DNA of 64,000 nt, from NCBI RefSeq assembly GCF_028471905.1, contig NZ_CP116902.1, positions 718,501 to 782,500 on the forward strand, written 5' to 3'. The notes below the pieces were generated by a model. It made no database searches, had not been told where the DNA came from, and worked only from the letters and a program-made list of their open reading frames with translations. The translations under genes were made by a program, and so were the position numbers. Source of the stretch: Aneurinibacillus uraniidurans. GTDB lineage: Bacteria; Bacillota; Bacilli; Aneurinibacillales; Aneurinibacillaceae. Positions 16,387-26,107 of the stretch are shown here, in pieces; the stretch's first letter is position 1, and each line of letters opens with the position of its first letter.

Positions 16387-17661
16387 ATGTTTAAATTCAA
16401 CGATGAAAAAGGTCAGCTGAAATGTTCGTTTTGCGGTAAATCTCAGGATCAGGTACGTAAACTTGTAGCGGGTCCTGGTGTATATATTTGCGATGAATGT
16501 ATTGAACTGTGCACAGAAATCGTAGAAGAAGAACTGGGCACGGAAGAGGAAATTGACCTCAAAGAAATTCCGAAGCCGAAGGAAATTCGGGCATTTCTCG
16601 ATGATTATGTAATCGGGCAGGATGCGGCGAAAAAGGCGCTATCTGTAGCGGTATACAATCACTACAAGCGCATCAATACCGGCTCGAAAATTGATGATGT
16701 TGAGCTTGCGAAAAGTAACATCCTCATGCTTGGACCGACAGGAAGCGGGAAAACCTTGCTGGCGCAAACAATGGCACGTATTTTGAATGTGCCGTTTGCG
16801 ATTGCGGATGCAACATCGCTTACAGAAGCAGGTTATGTTGGGGAAGATGTGGAAAACATTCTTCTCAAGCTAATCCAGGCAGCTGATTATGATGTAGAAA
16901 AGGCCGAGCGCGGCATTATCTACATTGATGAGATTGATAAAGTAGCCCGTAAATCCGAAAATCCATCGATTACACGCGACGTATCCGGTGAAGGGGTACA
17001 GCAGGCGCTTTTGAAAATTCTTGAAGGCACGGTTGCTAGTGTGCCACCGCAGGGTGGACGTAAGCATCCGCATCAGGAATTCATTCAAATCGACACATCG
17101 AACATTTTGTTCATCGTCGGTGGTGCCTTTGATGGCATTGAGTCGCTGATCAAGCGTCGTGTTGGGAAGAAAGTTATCGGATTTGGTGCGGATATTGAAT
17201 CCGGTACAAATGATATGAAATCTGGTGAGTTCCTGCAGAAGGTGCTTCCAGAAGATTTGCTTAAGTTTGGTCTGATTCCAGAGTTCGTTGGTCGTCTTCC
17301 GGTTATTACAACACTGGAGCCGCTTGATGAACCAGCGCTGATTCGCATTTTGACAGAGCCGAAAAATGCGCTCGTTAAACAATATCAGAAGCTGCTTGAA
17401 ATGGACGAAGCTGAACTTGAATTTACAGACGGTGCACTGCACGAGATTGCCAAAGAAGCAATCAAGCGTAATACAGGTGCACGTGGTCTCCGTTCCATTA
17501 TCGAAGGCATCATGCTCGACATCATGTTTGACCTGCCGTCCCGTGATGACATCGTAAAATGTGTCATTACCGAAGAGACTGTCAAACAAAAGAGCCACCC
17601 TGAACTGTACAACAATCAGGGTAAAATCGAACCATCAAAGAAAAAATCAGAGAGCGCATAG
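16387..17661 (+). CDS. clpX: Clp protease ATPase subunit ClpX
   Basis: AAA+ unfoldase that feeds substrates to ClpP. The N-terminal zinc-binding domain has CSFC (residues 13-16) and CDECIELC (near 38). Walker A is GPTGSGKT (near 116-123), followed by [17 protein letters not shown] (Walker B) and the sensor and ClpP-binding IGF-like loop (VIGFGADIE, near 262-270). 424 residues, usual. RBS AAGGGGTGAATCC overlaps the clpP end. Likely one operon with clpP. Confidence 0.97.
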   Translation: MFKFNDEKGQLKCSFCGKSQDQVRKLVAGPGVYICDECIELCTEIVEEELGTEEEIDLKEIPKPKEIRAFLDDYVIGQDAAKKALSVAVYNHYKRINTGSKIDDVELAKSNILMLGPTGSGKTLLAQTMARILNVPFAIADATSLTEAGYVGEDVENILLKLIQAADYDVEKAERGIIYIDEIDKVARKSENPSITRDVSGEGVQQALLKILEGTVASVPPQGGRKHPHQEFIQIDTSNILFIVGGAFDGIESLIKRRVGKKVIGFGADIESGTNDMKSGEFLQKVLPEDLLKFGLIPEFVGRLPVITTLEPLDEPALIRILTEPKNALVKQYQKLLEMDEAELEFTDGALHEIAKEAIKRNTGARGLRSIIEGIMLDIMFDLPSRDDIVKCVITEETVKQKSHPELYNNQGKIEPSKKKSESA

Positions 17662-17692
17662 TCTGATTATGTAAGAAGAGTCATAGAAGTAG

Positions 17693-17730
17693 AAAAAGCG
17701 TCTTAATCATTCATGATTAGGACGCTTTTT
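17693..17730 (+). terminator. Terminator of clpPX
   Basis: AAAAAGCGTC (17693-17702) pairs with GACGCTTTTT (17721-17730); an inner stem TAATCA with TGATTA extends it. Confidence 0.88.
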
Positions 17731-17812
17731 CCGTTTATTCCCGATGCCGTTCGGCAATAATACACCTAAGATAATCTGAGAAACCGTATTTCTTTACATG
17801 TGGGAGGAAACT

Positions 17813-19495
17813 ATGAATTGGACAGTAATGCTCATGCTTATTCAGGTGTTTTTTGCCGTGATTATCGGGACATACTTCTGGAACTTGCTGAAAAACCAGC
17901 GCAATAACAAAACAACGATTGATCGGGAATCGCGCAAAGAGATGGAACAGTTACGCAAGCTGCGGTCAATTTCATTGTCTGAGCCGCTTGCAGAGAAAAC
18001 GCGCCCGGCAAGCCTTGCGGATATGGTTGGTCAGGAAGATGGAATTCGTGCACTGCGTGCGGCCCTGTGTGGACCGAATCCACAGCACGTACTCATCTAC
18101 GGTCCGCCAGGTGTTGGCAAAACAGCCGCCGCCCGTGTCATTCTGGAAGAAGCAAAGAGACAACCCGGATCTCCGTTCACGTTTGAATCGGTCTTTACTG
18201 AACTCGATGCGACGACAGCCCGATTTGATGAGCGCGGCATTGCGGACCCGTTAATTGGCTCTGTGCATGATCCGATCTATCAAGGGGCAGGTGCGATGGG
18301 ACAAGCAGGGATTCCGCAGCCGAAGCCAGGAGCTGTAACGAAAGCACACGGGGGCATGCTATTTATTGATGAGATCGGAGAGTTGCACCCTATTCAGTTG
18401 AACAAATTGCTAAAGGTGCTCGAAGACCGGAAAGTAGTGCTTGAGAGTGCGTATTACAGCGATGAGAATCAGCAAATTCCAAAGCATATTCATGATATAT
18501 TCCAGAATGGTTTGCCAGCTGATTTTCGTCTCGTAGGTGCGACCACTAGAACACCAGATGAACTGCCTCCTGCTCTTCGTTCGCGCTGTCTTGAAGTTTT
18601 TTTCCGTTCATTAACTCCAGCTGAAATTGTTGAAATCGCAAGAAAAGCTGTAAAGAAAATGAAGCTGGACGCAGAAGATACGGCGATTGCCTATTTATCT
18701 CGCTATGCCACAAATGGACGGGAAGCTGTTAACATGGTTCAGATTGCAGCAGGATTGGCCATCACGGAGCAGCGTTCGTGCATCATGCGTTCTGATATCG
18801 AGTGGGTAGTAAACAGCAGTCAGAAATCGCCGCGTCCTGACAAAAAAGTGCTCGGTGGTGCGTATGTTGGGTTCGTGAACGGACTGGCTGTATACGGTCC
18901 AAACATGGGGGCGCTGTTGGAAATTGAAGTAACAGCGTCTAAAGTAGCGATACCAGGTACGGGAACAGTAACAGTAACGGGAGTCGTTGATGAAGAAGAA
19001 ATGGGAGGCAGGGGACGGACGCTGCGCCGTCGCTCGATGGCCCGTGGTTCTGTCGATAATGTACTGACGGTATTGCGTCGTCATGGAGTTGCTACACAAG
19101 ATTACATTTTGCATGTTAACTTTCCAGGTGGTGCACCAGTAGATGGACCTTCAGCGGGCATTGCGATGGCGACAGCGATCTATTCGGCGATTACGGAACA
19201 GCCGGTGGATAACTATGTGGCAATGACGGGGGAGATCGGCATTCATGGAACAGTTAAGCCTGTTGGAGGGGTGGCGGCTAAAGTTGAAGCGGCTCGCCAT
19301 GCCGGTGTGAAAAAAGTGCTTATACCGCAAGAGAACTGGCAGGATATTTTTGCGATGATGAAAGACATTCGGGTGATTGCTGTTGAACAGATGGAGGACG
19401 TATTCAAATACGCACTTGTGCCACAAGAACAGATAGAATCCGCAGAAGTCCCGCTGCTTCAGCCGAACGAAGTGTTCAATCCGCCTGCCTTTTAG
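17813..19495 (+). CDS. lonB: Lon-like ATP-dependent protease LonB (sporulation)
   Basis: Membrane-anchored Lon protease; in Bacillus subtilis it acts in the forespore. An N-terminal hydrophobic helix (residues 4-24) replaces the usual Lon N-domain. The AAA+ module has Walker A GPPGVGKT near 96-103 and Walker B LFIDEIGE near 180. The C-terminal protease has the Ser-Lys dyad: Ser in DGPSAGIAMA near 449 and Lys in GGVAAKVEAARHAG near 490. The start at 17813 follows TGGGAGG; an in-frame ATG at 17798 lies before that site and is rejected. About 560 residues. Followed by lonA, the usual order in Bacillales. Confidence 0.94.
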   Translation: MNWTVMLMLIQVFFAVIIGTYFWNLLKNQRNNKTTIDRESRKEMEQLRKLRSISLSEPLAEKTRPASLADMVGQEDGIRALRAALCGPNPQHVLIYGPPGVGKTAAARVILEEAKRQPGSPFTFESVFTELDATTARFDERGIADPLIGSVHDPIYQGAGAMGQAGIPQPKPGAVTKAHGGMLFIDEIGELHPIQLNKLLKVLEDRKVVLESAYYSDENQQIPKHIHDIFQNGLPADFRLVGATTRTPDELPPALRSRCLEVFFRSLTPAEIVEIARKAVKKMKLDAEDTAIAYLSRYATNGREAVNMVQIAAGLAITEQRSCIMRSDIEWVVNSSQKSPRPDKKVLGGAYVGFVNGLAVYGPNMGALLEIEVTASKVAIPGTGTVTVTGVVDEEEMGGRGRTLRRRSMARGSVDNVLTVLRRHGVATQDYILHVNFPGGAPVDGPSAGIAMATAIYSAITEQPVDNYVAMTGEIGIHGTVKPVGGVAAKVEAARHAGVKKVLIPQENWQDIFAMMKDIRVIAVEQMEDVFKYALVPQEQIESAEVPLLQPNEVFNPPAF

Positions 19496-19620
19496 TGCAC
19501 ATTGTACGGTATTGCATGATTAGACATTACAGGGCACATACGATACAATAAAACGAAGGTAAAATGCTGTAGGAGTCTCTATTTAATGGAGTAAGATACA
19601 TAAAATCGGAGGTAGGATAG

Positions 19621-21954
19621 ATGGGAACAAACGAAAAAGAGAGACAAATCCCTCTTCTTCCATTGCGCGGTCTGCTTGTGTTTCCAGGAATGGTACTGCA
19701 TCTCGATGTCGGACGCGCCAAATCCGTTAAAGCGCTTGAAAAAGCAATGGTTGATGATAACCTGATTCTTTTATCCACACAGGAAGAAGTACACATCGAG
19801 GAACCGGAGAAGGATCAAATTTTTGTGATCGGCACGGTTGCACGCGTTAAGCAAATGTTAAAGCTGCCGAATGGAACGATTCGTGTACTTGTGGAAGGGG
19901 TCGGGCGTGCTAGAATAGAAGAATTTTTGCAGGAAGAGGAATATTTCGAAGTTCAGATTACGTATGTTGATGAGGATGAAGAGCGAACACCAGAAATAGA
20001 AGCGCTCATGCGTACGGTGCTGGCTAACTTTGAACAGTATATTACCCTTTCTAAAAAAATCATCCCTGAGACGTTTGCGTCAGTGGCTGATATTAACGAG
20101 CCGGGACGTCTGGCCGATATTATTACATCGCATTTGCCGCTCAAAATTCGTGATAAACAAGACATTCTTGAGACAATCGCTGTACGAGAGCGTTTAGAAA
20201 AGCTGCTGAGTATTTTGAACAATGAGCGGGAAGTATTGGAGCTTGAGCGTAAGATCGGGCAGCGAGTCAAGAAACAAATGGAAAAAACGCAGAAGGAATA
20301 CTATCTTCGCGAACAAATGAAAGCGATTCAGAAGGAATTAGGCGAAAAAGAAGGGCGTGCAGGTGAGGTAGAGGAACTCCGTCGCAAGCTAGAAGAGTCT
20401 GGCGCTCCAGAAAATATCGTCGCCAAAGTGGAGCGCGAGCTTGAGCGTCTGGAGAAAATGCCACCAACCAGTGCAGAAGGAAGTGTGATCCGCACGTACA
20501 TCGACTGGTTACTTGCGCTTCCATGGACGAAGCGTACGGAAGACAATCTTGATCTGCATAACGCAGAGAACGTGCTCGATGAAGATCACTTCGGCCTCGA
20601 AAAGGCAAAAGAGCGAGTGCTTGAATATCTTGCCGTACAAAAGCTTGTAAACAAATTAAAAGGCCCGATCCTGTGCCTTGTTGGACCACCAGGTGTCGGA
20701 AAAACATCGCTTGCTCGCTCGGTAGCGCGGGCGCTGAATCGTGAATTTGTTCGGATTTCGCTCGGTGGTGTGCGAGATGAAGCCGAAATTCGTGGTCATC
20801 GCCGTACGTACGTGGGAGCGATGCCAGGCCGCATTATCCAGGGGATGAAGACAGCAGGCACCATCAATCCGGTTTTCTTACTCGATGAGATTGACAAAAT
20901 GGCAATGGACTTCCGGGGCGATCCGGGTGCAGCTCTGCTAGAAGTGCTCGACCCGAATCAAAATGATACTTTTAGCGATCATTACATTGAAGAACCATAT
21001 GATCTCTCATCCGTGATGTTTATTACAACTGCGAATGCAGTGCATACGATTCCACGTCCGCTTCTTGACCGGATGGAAATGCTGTATATTCCAGGCTATA
21101 CTGAGCTTGAGAAGCTAAAAATTTGTCAGGATTATTTGCTTCCGAAGCAGATGGAATCGCATGGGCTTGGTCGTGACAAGCTGCAGGTCAATGAGGAAGC
21201 GCTTAGTAAAGTCATTCGATTGTACACACGTGAAGCCGGAGTACGTAATCTGAATCGGATGATGGAGACAATTTGTCGTAAAGCTGCGCGGATGATCGTA
21301 GCAGGCACGAAGAAAAAAGTAATTGTGACGGGCAATACGCTTGAAACCCTGCTCGGTAAGCCGAAATTCCGTTATGGTATGGCGGAGCAGGAAGATCAGA
21401 TTGGAGCGGTAACAGGATTAGCCTGGACGGAAGCAGGCGGAGATACGCTAACGATTGAAGTATCGGTCGTTCCGGGTAAAGGTAAGCTGACACTTACCGG
21501 TAAGCTTGGCGACGTAATGAAAGAATCTGCTCAGGCGGCGTTCAGCTACATTCGCTCCCGTTCTAAGGAATTAGGGATTGATCCAGAATTCCATGAGAAA
21601 AATGATATTCACATTCACGTTCCAGAAGGTGCGATTCCAAAAGATGGTCCATCTGCTGGAATTACGATGGCAACGGCGCTTGTATCCGTATTAAGCAATA
21701 CTCCAGTATCTCGTACTGTCGGGATGACCGGAGAAATTACGCTGCGCGGACGTGTACTGCCAATTGGTGGTCTGAAAGAGAAGGCGCTGGCCGCTCACCG
21801 TGCTGGACTGCAAACGGTTATTATGCCAAAAGATAATGTGCGGGATATCGATGATATTCCAGAAAGTGTGCGCCAGGATCTCAAGTTCATCCCAGTTGAA
21901 CATCTCGACGAGGTGCTTGATGTGGCGTTATTAAAAAAGGTGGCTCATTCATGA
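19621..21954 (+). CDS. lonA: ATP-dependent protease La (LonA)
   Basis: Cytosolic AAA+ serine protease that degrades damaged and regulatory proteins. The N-terminal substrate domain spans about residues 8-200, followed by a coiled-coil rich in Glu and Lys, Walker [10 protein letters not shown] near 356, Walker B FLLDEIDK, and the protease with Ser in [10 protein letters not shown] near 679 and Lys in [14 protein letters not shown] near 722. 777 residues, usual. RBS GGAGGTAGG precedes the ATG. The 125-base gap before it holds no clear CtsR or CIRCE element. The stop overlaps the ysxC start by 4 bases. Confidence 0.97.
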   Translation: MGTNEKERQIPLLPLRGLLVFPGMVLHLDVGRAKSVKALEKAMVDDNLILLSTQEEVHIEEPEKDQIFVIGTVARVKQMLKLPNGTIRVLVEGVGRARIEEFLQEEEYFEVQITYVDEDEERTPEIEALMRTVLANFEQYITLSKKIIPETFASVADINEPGRLADIITSHLPLKIRDKQDILETIAVRERLEKLLSILNNEREVLELERKIGQRVKKQMEKTQKEYYLREQMKAIQKELGEKEGRAGEVEELRRKLEESGAPENIVAKVERELERLEKMPPTSAEGSVIRTYIDWLLALPWTKRTEDNLDLHNAENVLDEDHFGLEKAKERVLEYLAVQKLVNKLKGPILCLVGPPGVGKTSLARSVARALNREFVRISLGGVRDEAEIRGHRRTYVGAMPGRIIQGMKTAGTINPVFLLDEIDKMAMDFRGDPGAALLEVLDPNQNDTFSDHYIEEPYDLSSVMFITTANAVHTIPRPLLDRMEMLYIPGYTELEKLKICQDYLLPKQMESHGLGRDKLQVNEEALSKVIRLYTREAGVRNLNRMMETICRKAARMIVAGTKKKVIVTGNTLETLLGKPKFRYGMAEQEDQIGAVTGLAWTEAGGDTLTIEVSVVPGKGKLTLTGKLGDVMKESAQAAFSYIRSRSKELGIDPEFHEKNDIHIHVPEGAIPKDGPSAGITMATALVSVLSNTPVSRTVGMTGEITLRGRVLPIGGLKEKALAAHRAGLQTVIMPKDNVRDIDDIPESVRQDLKFIPVEHLDEVLDVALLKKVAHS

Positions 21955-22586
21955 AAGTAACACAGGCTGAATTTGTAATCAGCGCTGTATCTCCAAAGCA
22001 GTACCCGCATGGCACCCTGCCAGAATTCGCCTTGGCAGGGCGTTCTAATGTCGGGAAATCATCATTTATTAACAAGATGATCAATCGCAAAAATCTGGCC
22101 CGGACATCATCGAAGCCAGGGAAGACACAGACGCTGAACTATTATTTGATTAACAAGGACTTATACTTTGTAGATTTACCAGGATACGGTTATGCTAAAG
22201 TATCCAAGACTGAGAAAGAAAAATGGGGCAAGATGATGGAGGAGTACCTCCAGACGCGGGAACCGCTGCGTGCTGTTCTGCAAATTGTTGATATTCGTCA
22301 CTCCCCAACGAAAGACGATCAGGGGATGTACGAATACTTGAAGCACTTTGGGATCCCTGTTGTGGTCATTGCGACCAAAGCGGATAAAATTCCGAAGGGC
22401 AAATGGCAGAAGCATCTAAAAGAAGTGCGTACCGTGCTTAATATGGACCCGGCTGATGAACTGATTTTGTTCTCCGCTGAAAACGGGCATGGAAAAGACG
22501 AAGCATGGAAAGCGATTCTCGCGCGGGCGAAGGCGAAGCCAAAAGATCAGCCGCAAGAGGAACAGCAGGTCGAAGGCGAAATGTAA
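21951..22586 (+). CDS. ysxC: Ribosome biogenesis GTPase YsxC (EngB)
   Basis: Small essential GTPase needed for assembly of the large ribosomal subunit. G1 is GRSNVGKSS (about residues 30-38), G3 is DLPGYGYA near 74-81, and G4 is TKADK near 142-146. 211 residues, with a charged Lys/Gln/Glu tail. It overlaps the end of lonA by 4 bases (ATGA), so it is translated in the lonA operon. A strong hairpin terminator follows, and beyond it the first copy of the structured repeat. Confidence 0.95.
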   Translation: MKVTQAEFVISAVSPKQYPHGTLPEFALAGRSNVGKSSFINKMINRKNLARTSSKPGKTQTLNYYLINKDLYFVDLPGYGYAKVSKTEKEKWGKMMEEYLQTREPLRAVLQIVDIRHSPTKDDQGMYEYLKHFGIPVVVIATKADKIPKGKWQKHLKEVRTVLNMDPADELILFSAENGHGKDEAWKAILARAKAKPKDQPQEEQQVEGEM

Positions 22587-22600
22587 GATGACTCATGGCA

Positions 22601-22652
22601 AAGAGGCTATCTCAAATGCTGTAACACAGCGACTGAGATAGCCTCTTTTTTT
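22601..22652 (+). terminator. Terminator of lonA-ysxC
   Basis: AAGAGGCTATCTCA (22601-22614) pairs with TGAGATAGCCTCTT (22634-22647), then a T run. The loop holds a second small hairpin, GCTGT with ACAGC. The stem-loop is similar in plan, not sequence, to the hairpins bounding the repeat copy at 51.4-51.9 kb. Confidence 0.88.
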
Positions 22653-23285
22653 CTTGGTAGTTTTCTCCCAAAGTGTGGTGGAGGAGCCGGGATCGGGCGG
22701 GGTCTTGTCACTTCAGTATGCTTACAAAGAAGTTATGACTGTCCGCTCCAGGTGCCAGGCGAACTCGCCCACAAAAGAGGACCCATGATGTATCTGCCTC
22801 GAAGTATTGTGGGCAAAGGCCCGTTCACCTGGTCCCTTCCGCTGGGTAGTAGCATACAGGCGTTCCGTTACCCCGCCCGATCCCGCTCCTAGCATACTTT
22901 GGATAAAAATCATCAAGCACAAAAGGCTGAGTTTTCCTATGTAAGTAAAAAACAAGAAAGCTATCTTTTGAGAAGACAATGGCGATCGAGCAAATCCGCT
23001 CTGGCGTGGCATGTTTTTTGTAGATGGAAACGTTGTGCGAGGAGTGGGAGAAGGGATGAGCAAGAGAGTGCCTGTACGCGCCTACTTAGAGGAGGGAGAA
23101 CGACGAACGGGCCTTTGCCCGCAATCCATCAATGAATCAACATCGTGGGCTTTTCTTTGCGGGCGAGTTTGTCGGGCTCCCGGAGCGGACACTCCTCACT
23201 TCCCTGCAAGCGTACCGAAGCGAATGGCTCATCCCTTCTCCTACTCCCTCACCACCAAACATTGTCGATTTTACAAAAGAAACTG
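22653..23285 (+). repeat. Structured non-coding repeat element, copy A (contains a nested inverted part-copy)
   Basis: Most of the 700-base gap between ysxC and the convergent exporter gene. It matches, in the opposite orientation, the segment at 51.42-51.85 kb. Layout: GTTTTCTCCCAAAG and GGGATCGGGCGGGG (22689-22702); a partial inverted module (about 22703-22870); CCCCGCCCGATCCC (22871-22884); a conserved linker (22903-23016); and a full module (about 23017-23272) with outer arms GGAGTGGGAGAAGGGATGAG (23041-23060) and its near-perfect complement at 23228-23247. Both modules contain the 8-bp stem that covaries between copies. The short open frames here differ in frame between copies, so I do not read it as coding. 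Its right edge reaches the stop codon of the exporter gene. Confidence 0.8.
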
Positions 23286-24209
23286 TCAGGACGAGATTGT
23301 TTTTTGCTTTTTCCAGCGTGCTACCACCACATTGAATGGAAATTCTGCGAGAATCATGCCGAGAAAGATGAGCATGCAGCCAGTAAGAGCGCGTACTGTC
23401 AACAGCTCGTCGTTAAAGAAGTAAGCGGTCGCGGCTGCAAACACAGGCTCCATGGCGAAAATAAGCGCCACACGAGTCGCTGTCGTGAATTTCTGACATT
23501 CTGTTTGTGCGAGAAAGGCGAGCGCCGTTGCTGGAATAGCTGTAACAAGCAGAGCGATATATACAGTGGGCGTAGAAAATGTTTTTAAAGAAAGAGCAGC
23601 CTGCCAATTCTCAAGTATGAGCGCGCTGATGCCGCTTAGCACCGAAACGACAAAGATCTGTACACAGGCAAGCGCGAGTGATGGAAAATGTGGCGCATAG
23701 CGTCCAGTAAAAATAATCTGCAGGGCAAATGATACTGCACAAAAGAATATAAGGATATCCCCGCGATTGACCGCTACAGCATCTCCCATGGTTAGGAAAT
23801 ACAGTCCGACCGTTGCGACCAGTACCCCAAGCACTGCTGGAATACGTGGCTTCTGTTTGAGAATCAGCAATGCGAACATCGGCACGAGCACAACCGAAAG
23901 ACCGGTGATAAAACCGGCTTTTGCTGATGTAGTATATAGCAGCCCCACGGTTTGAAAGGCATAGCCGAGAAACAGCCATATGCCAAGTAAGATGCCTGCG
24001 CCGAGCAGTCGTGCATTTATTTGTGCGAGCTGGCTACGATAGAATACCAGTAGGAAGCCAAACAGAAATACAGCAGCCATAAAAAAACGAACCGCATTAA
24101 ATGTAAGCGGTGGAAGCACGGCAATGGCATTTTGCACCACGACAAACGTTGCCCCCCAAATGAATGTCACAGTGAGCAGGATGCTGTCAGCAAGTATAGA
24201 TTTTTTCAT
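23286..24209 (-). CDS. EamA-family (DMT superfamily) transporter
   Basis: Ten-helix inner-membrane exporter or metabolite transporter with two EamA repeats (about residues 8-140 and 150-290). The first repeat has FIWGATFVVVQNAI and the second EPVFAAATAYFFNDE, typical of the family. 307 residues. The ATG at 24209 follows AAGGGTGGG on the minus strand. Substrate unknown; drugs or amino acids are usual. The last residues (WKKQKTISS) are encoded where the repeat element ends, so the C-terminus may have been changed when the element arrived. Divergent from the chemoreceptor gene and convergent with ysxC. Confidence 0.88.
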   Translation of the reverse strand: MKKSILADSILLTVTFIWGATFVVVQNAIAVLPPLTFNAVRFFMAAVFLFGFLLVFYRSQLAQINARLLGAGILLGIWLFLGYAFQTVGLLYTTSAKAGFITGLSVVLVPMFALLILKQKPRIPAVLGVLVATVGLYFLTMGDAVAVNRGDILIFFCAVSFALQIIFTGRYAPHFPSLALACVQIFVVSVLSGISALILENWQAALSLKTFSTPTVYIALLVTAIPATALAFLAQTECQKFTTATRVALIFAMEPVFAAATAYFFNDELLTVRALTGCMLIFLGMILAEFPFNVVVARWKKQKTISS

Positions 24210-24371
24210 ACATATCTTCCCACCCTTAAAATAATTTCTATTATAGCGAACTATATATAGTGAAATAAAAAGAAAAAATATTCAGTAAATATACAGAGGG
24301 AGGCAGGTAAAAAAAGGTTTTATGACGAAATGAGTAACATATAGTGGATAAAAAAGGGAGGAACACGACGG

Positions 24372-25991
24372 ATGAGCAGATTGCTGCGGACGAAAAGTGC
24401 CCGTACCGGACTCAAAAAAGTAGAACGGGTGGCGGGCAGAATCAGAGAGATCATCCGGCAGGCAGGCACACTTGAATTATGCACAGACCGGGTTCGCGCC
24501 GTCATGGATGAAGAATTGGGTCATGATGAGTATTTTGTGTTGGTTGATGTAGATAGTGAAGGACGAATCCATACGAATCGGCTTCGAGAAGGCACACATT
24601 TTTTAGATGAAGTAGGGATAAAGGCAGCGAGGACAGAGATTCCACTTTTACAGTTGTATCCACGTAACACAGGAGAGATTCTTATCGATGCGTCCTGTCC
24701 AGTTGTCACACTCGATAATGGCAAGCGATACAATTTGCGTATGGGGCGTCTCATGCACAAACCATTTCTTGCGCCAGCTATATTTGGTTTAGGTATTCTG
24801 CCTGCTGTATTTGAAAGTGCATATGGTCTATCACAAGGACAGCTCATTTATATAGTATGGCCATGGCTCCTTGGAGCGATCGTATGTGGCATGGGGCTGG
24901 CTGCGTTTATTTATGTACAGATTAATATGAGGCTGAAAGAATGGTATACGATTACGCGCAGCATATCGGCCGGAGATTTAACTGTATCAGCTGCCCATAA
25001 GGGACGGAATCAGTTTGCACAGATGGGATATGAATTGAACAAAATTATTATCGGTACACGTGCTATGATTGATGAACTTGCTGCATCAGCGGACGTGACC
25101 CACACGGTTAGCAACCATCAGGAAGAAGAATCTACGGCGCTGGCACGTACATTTGAAGAGATGTCGTCTATGATGCAGACGTTTCGAGAAGGAACCGAGA
25201 CACAACTTGGCTCGCTTGAGGAAGTACGAGCGATGATTACCGAGATGATGGAAGAAGTCAATAAAATGCAGCGCAATACGAAAAATGCACGTGAGCTTTC
25301 TCTTCAAGTATCAGATAGTGCGAAAGCAGGGAAGCGAGCTGTTGAAGATTCTGAATATCAGATGCAGCAGATTGAGACAGCGGTAGGGACATCTGTTCAG
25401 ACGATTTCCGAGCTATCGCATAGCACGCATGAAATTATGAATAAAGTGTCAGCGATTACGCAGATTGCAAGACAGACGAACACACTTGCCCTTAATGCTT
25501 CGATTGAAGCCGCACGTGCAGGAGAGGCGGGAAGGGGATTTGCAGTTGTGGCAGGAGAGGTACGCAAGCTCGCAGAAAGTACATCGGCTTTTGCAGAAGA
25601 TATTCACAGCCTACTAGAGATAACAAGGCAGCAGGCAGTGGAAGCAGGCGAGCGTGCTTCAGCGAGTGTAACAAGTATTCAGCGCGGTCGTGATGTGGTA
25701 TATGTAGCTGGAGATTCGATCCGCAGCATGGAGGAGGCAGCGCAGCATGCACAGGAGCAGGTAGACTTGAATTATGATTTATCCAATCACTTGATTGAAA
25801 AAAGTGTAGAAATTGAGAAAATTATTGAGACGTTAACCCATATTGCAGAACAGTTTACCGAATCAATGACTAAAGGTGCAGCAGCGGTTGAAGAAAAAGT
25901 TGGAAGCGTCCATCAGCTAGCAAAAGATGCCGCTCTCTTATCGAGGCAGTCCGCATCTCTTCATACAATTGTTAAACGATTTCATACGTAA
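24372..25991 (+). CDS. Methyl-accepting chemotaxis protein with an N-terminal soluble domain and a membrane hairpin
   Basis: Chemoreceptor that would control the CheA kinase. Unlike most receptors it begins with about 135 soluble residues rather than a membrane helix. Two close hydrophobic segments (about 138-156 and 163-184) with a six-residue turn form a hairpin, then a HAMP-like region (about 185-225) and a long signalling coiled coil. The tip motif [20 protein letters not shown] and [16 protein letters not shown] are intact, so CheA/CheW binding is expected. The layout suggests a cytoplasmic sensor. RBS GGGAGGAACACGACGG precedes the ATG. No sigma-D promoter was evident in the 160-base divergent gap. 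Confidence 0.88.
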   Translation: MSRLLRTKSARTGLKKVERVAGRIREIIRQAGTLELCTDRVRAVMDEELGHDEYFVLVDVDSEGRIHTNRLREGTHFLDEVGIKAARTEIPLLQLYPRNTGEILIDASCPVVTLDNGKRYNLRMGRLMHKPFLAPAIFGLGILPAVFESAYGLSQGQLIYIVWPWLLGAIVCGMGLAAFIYVQINMRLKEWYTITRSISAGDLTVSAAHKGRNQFAQMGYELNKIIIGTRAMIDELAASADVTHTVSNHQEEESTALARTFEEMSSMMQTFREGTETQLGSLEEVRAMITEMMEEVNKMQRNTKNARELSLQVSDSAKAGKRAVEDSEYQMQQIETAVGTSVQTISELSHSTHEIMNKVSAITQIARQTNTLALNASIEAARAGEAGRGFAVVAGEVRKLAESTSAFAEDIHSLLEITRQQAVEAGERASASVTSIQRGRDVVYVAGDSIRSMEEAAQHAQEQVDLNYDLSNHLIEKSVEIEKIIETLTHIAEQFTESMTKGAAAVEEKVGSVHQLAKDAALLSRQSASLHTIVKRFHT

Positions 25992-26033
25992 ACGAGAAAA
26001 TGTAAGCGATTACAAACAAGGGATTCATAAACC

Positions 26034-26085
26034 TTAACCTGAAATTTAACATTTCTTAACATGGATTTAGTAAAATGGTTATAAT
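26034..26085 (+). promoter_or_regulatory. Pho-box-like repeats and promoter of ppx-ppk
   Basis: Three direct repeats, TTAACC (26034-26039), TTAACA (26046-26051) and TTAACA (26056-26061), with starts 12 and 10 bases apart. They fit the PhoP box of Bacilli (TTAACA-like, 5 plus or minus 2 bases between). The last repeat is also the -35, 18 bases before TATAAT (26080-26085). This suggests phosphate-starvation control. Confidence 0.55.
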
Positions 26086-26107
26086 GATAAAAAACAGGTA
26101 AGGTTGG

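Noticed and set aside
19496-19620. Possible CIRCE or CtsR heat-shock element before lonA
   Set aside because: No TTAGCACTC inverted repeat and no CtsR heptads could be read.
22899-23588. Several open frames (60-147 codons) on the plus strand over repeat copy A and the EamA end
   Set aside because: The similar segments in copy B fall in different frames because of small insertions and deletions, no frame has a good ribosome-binding site, and the right part is antisense to the transporter.
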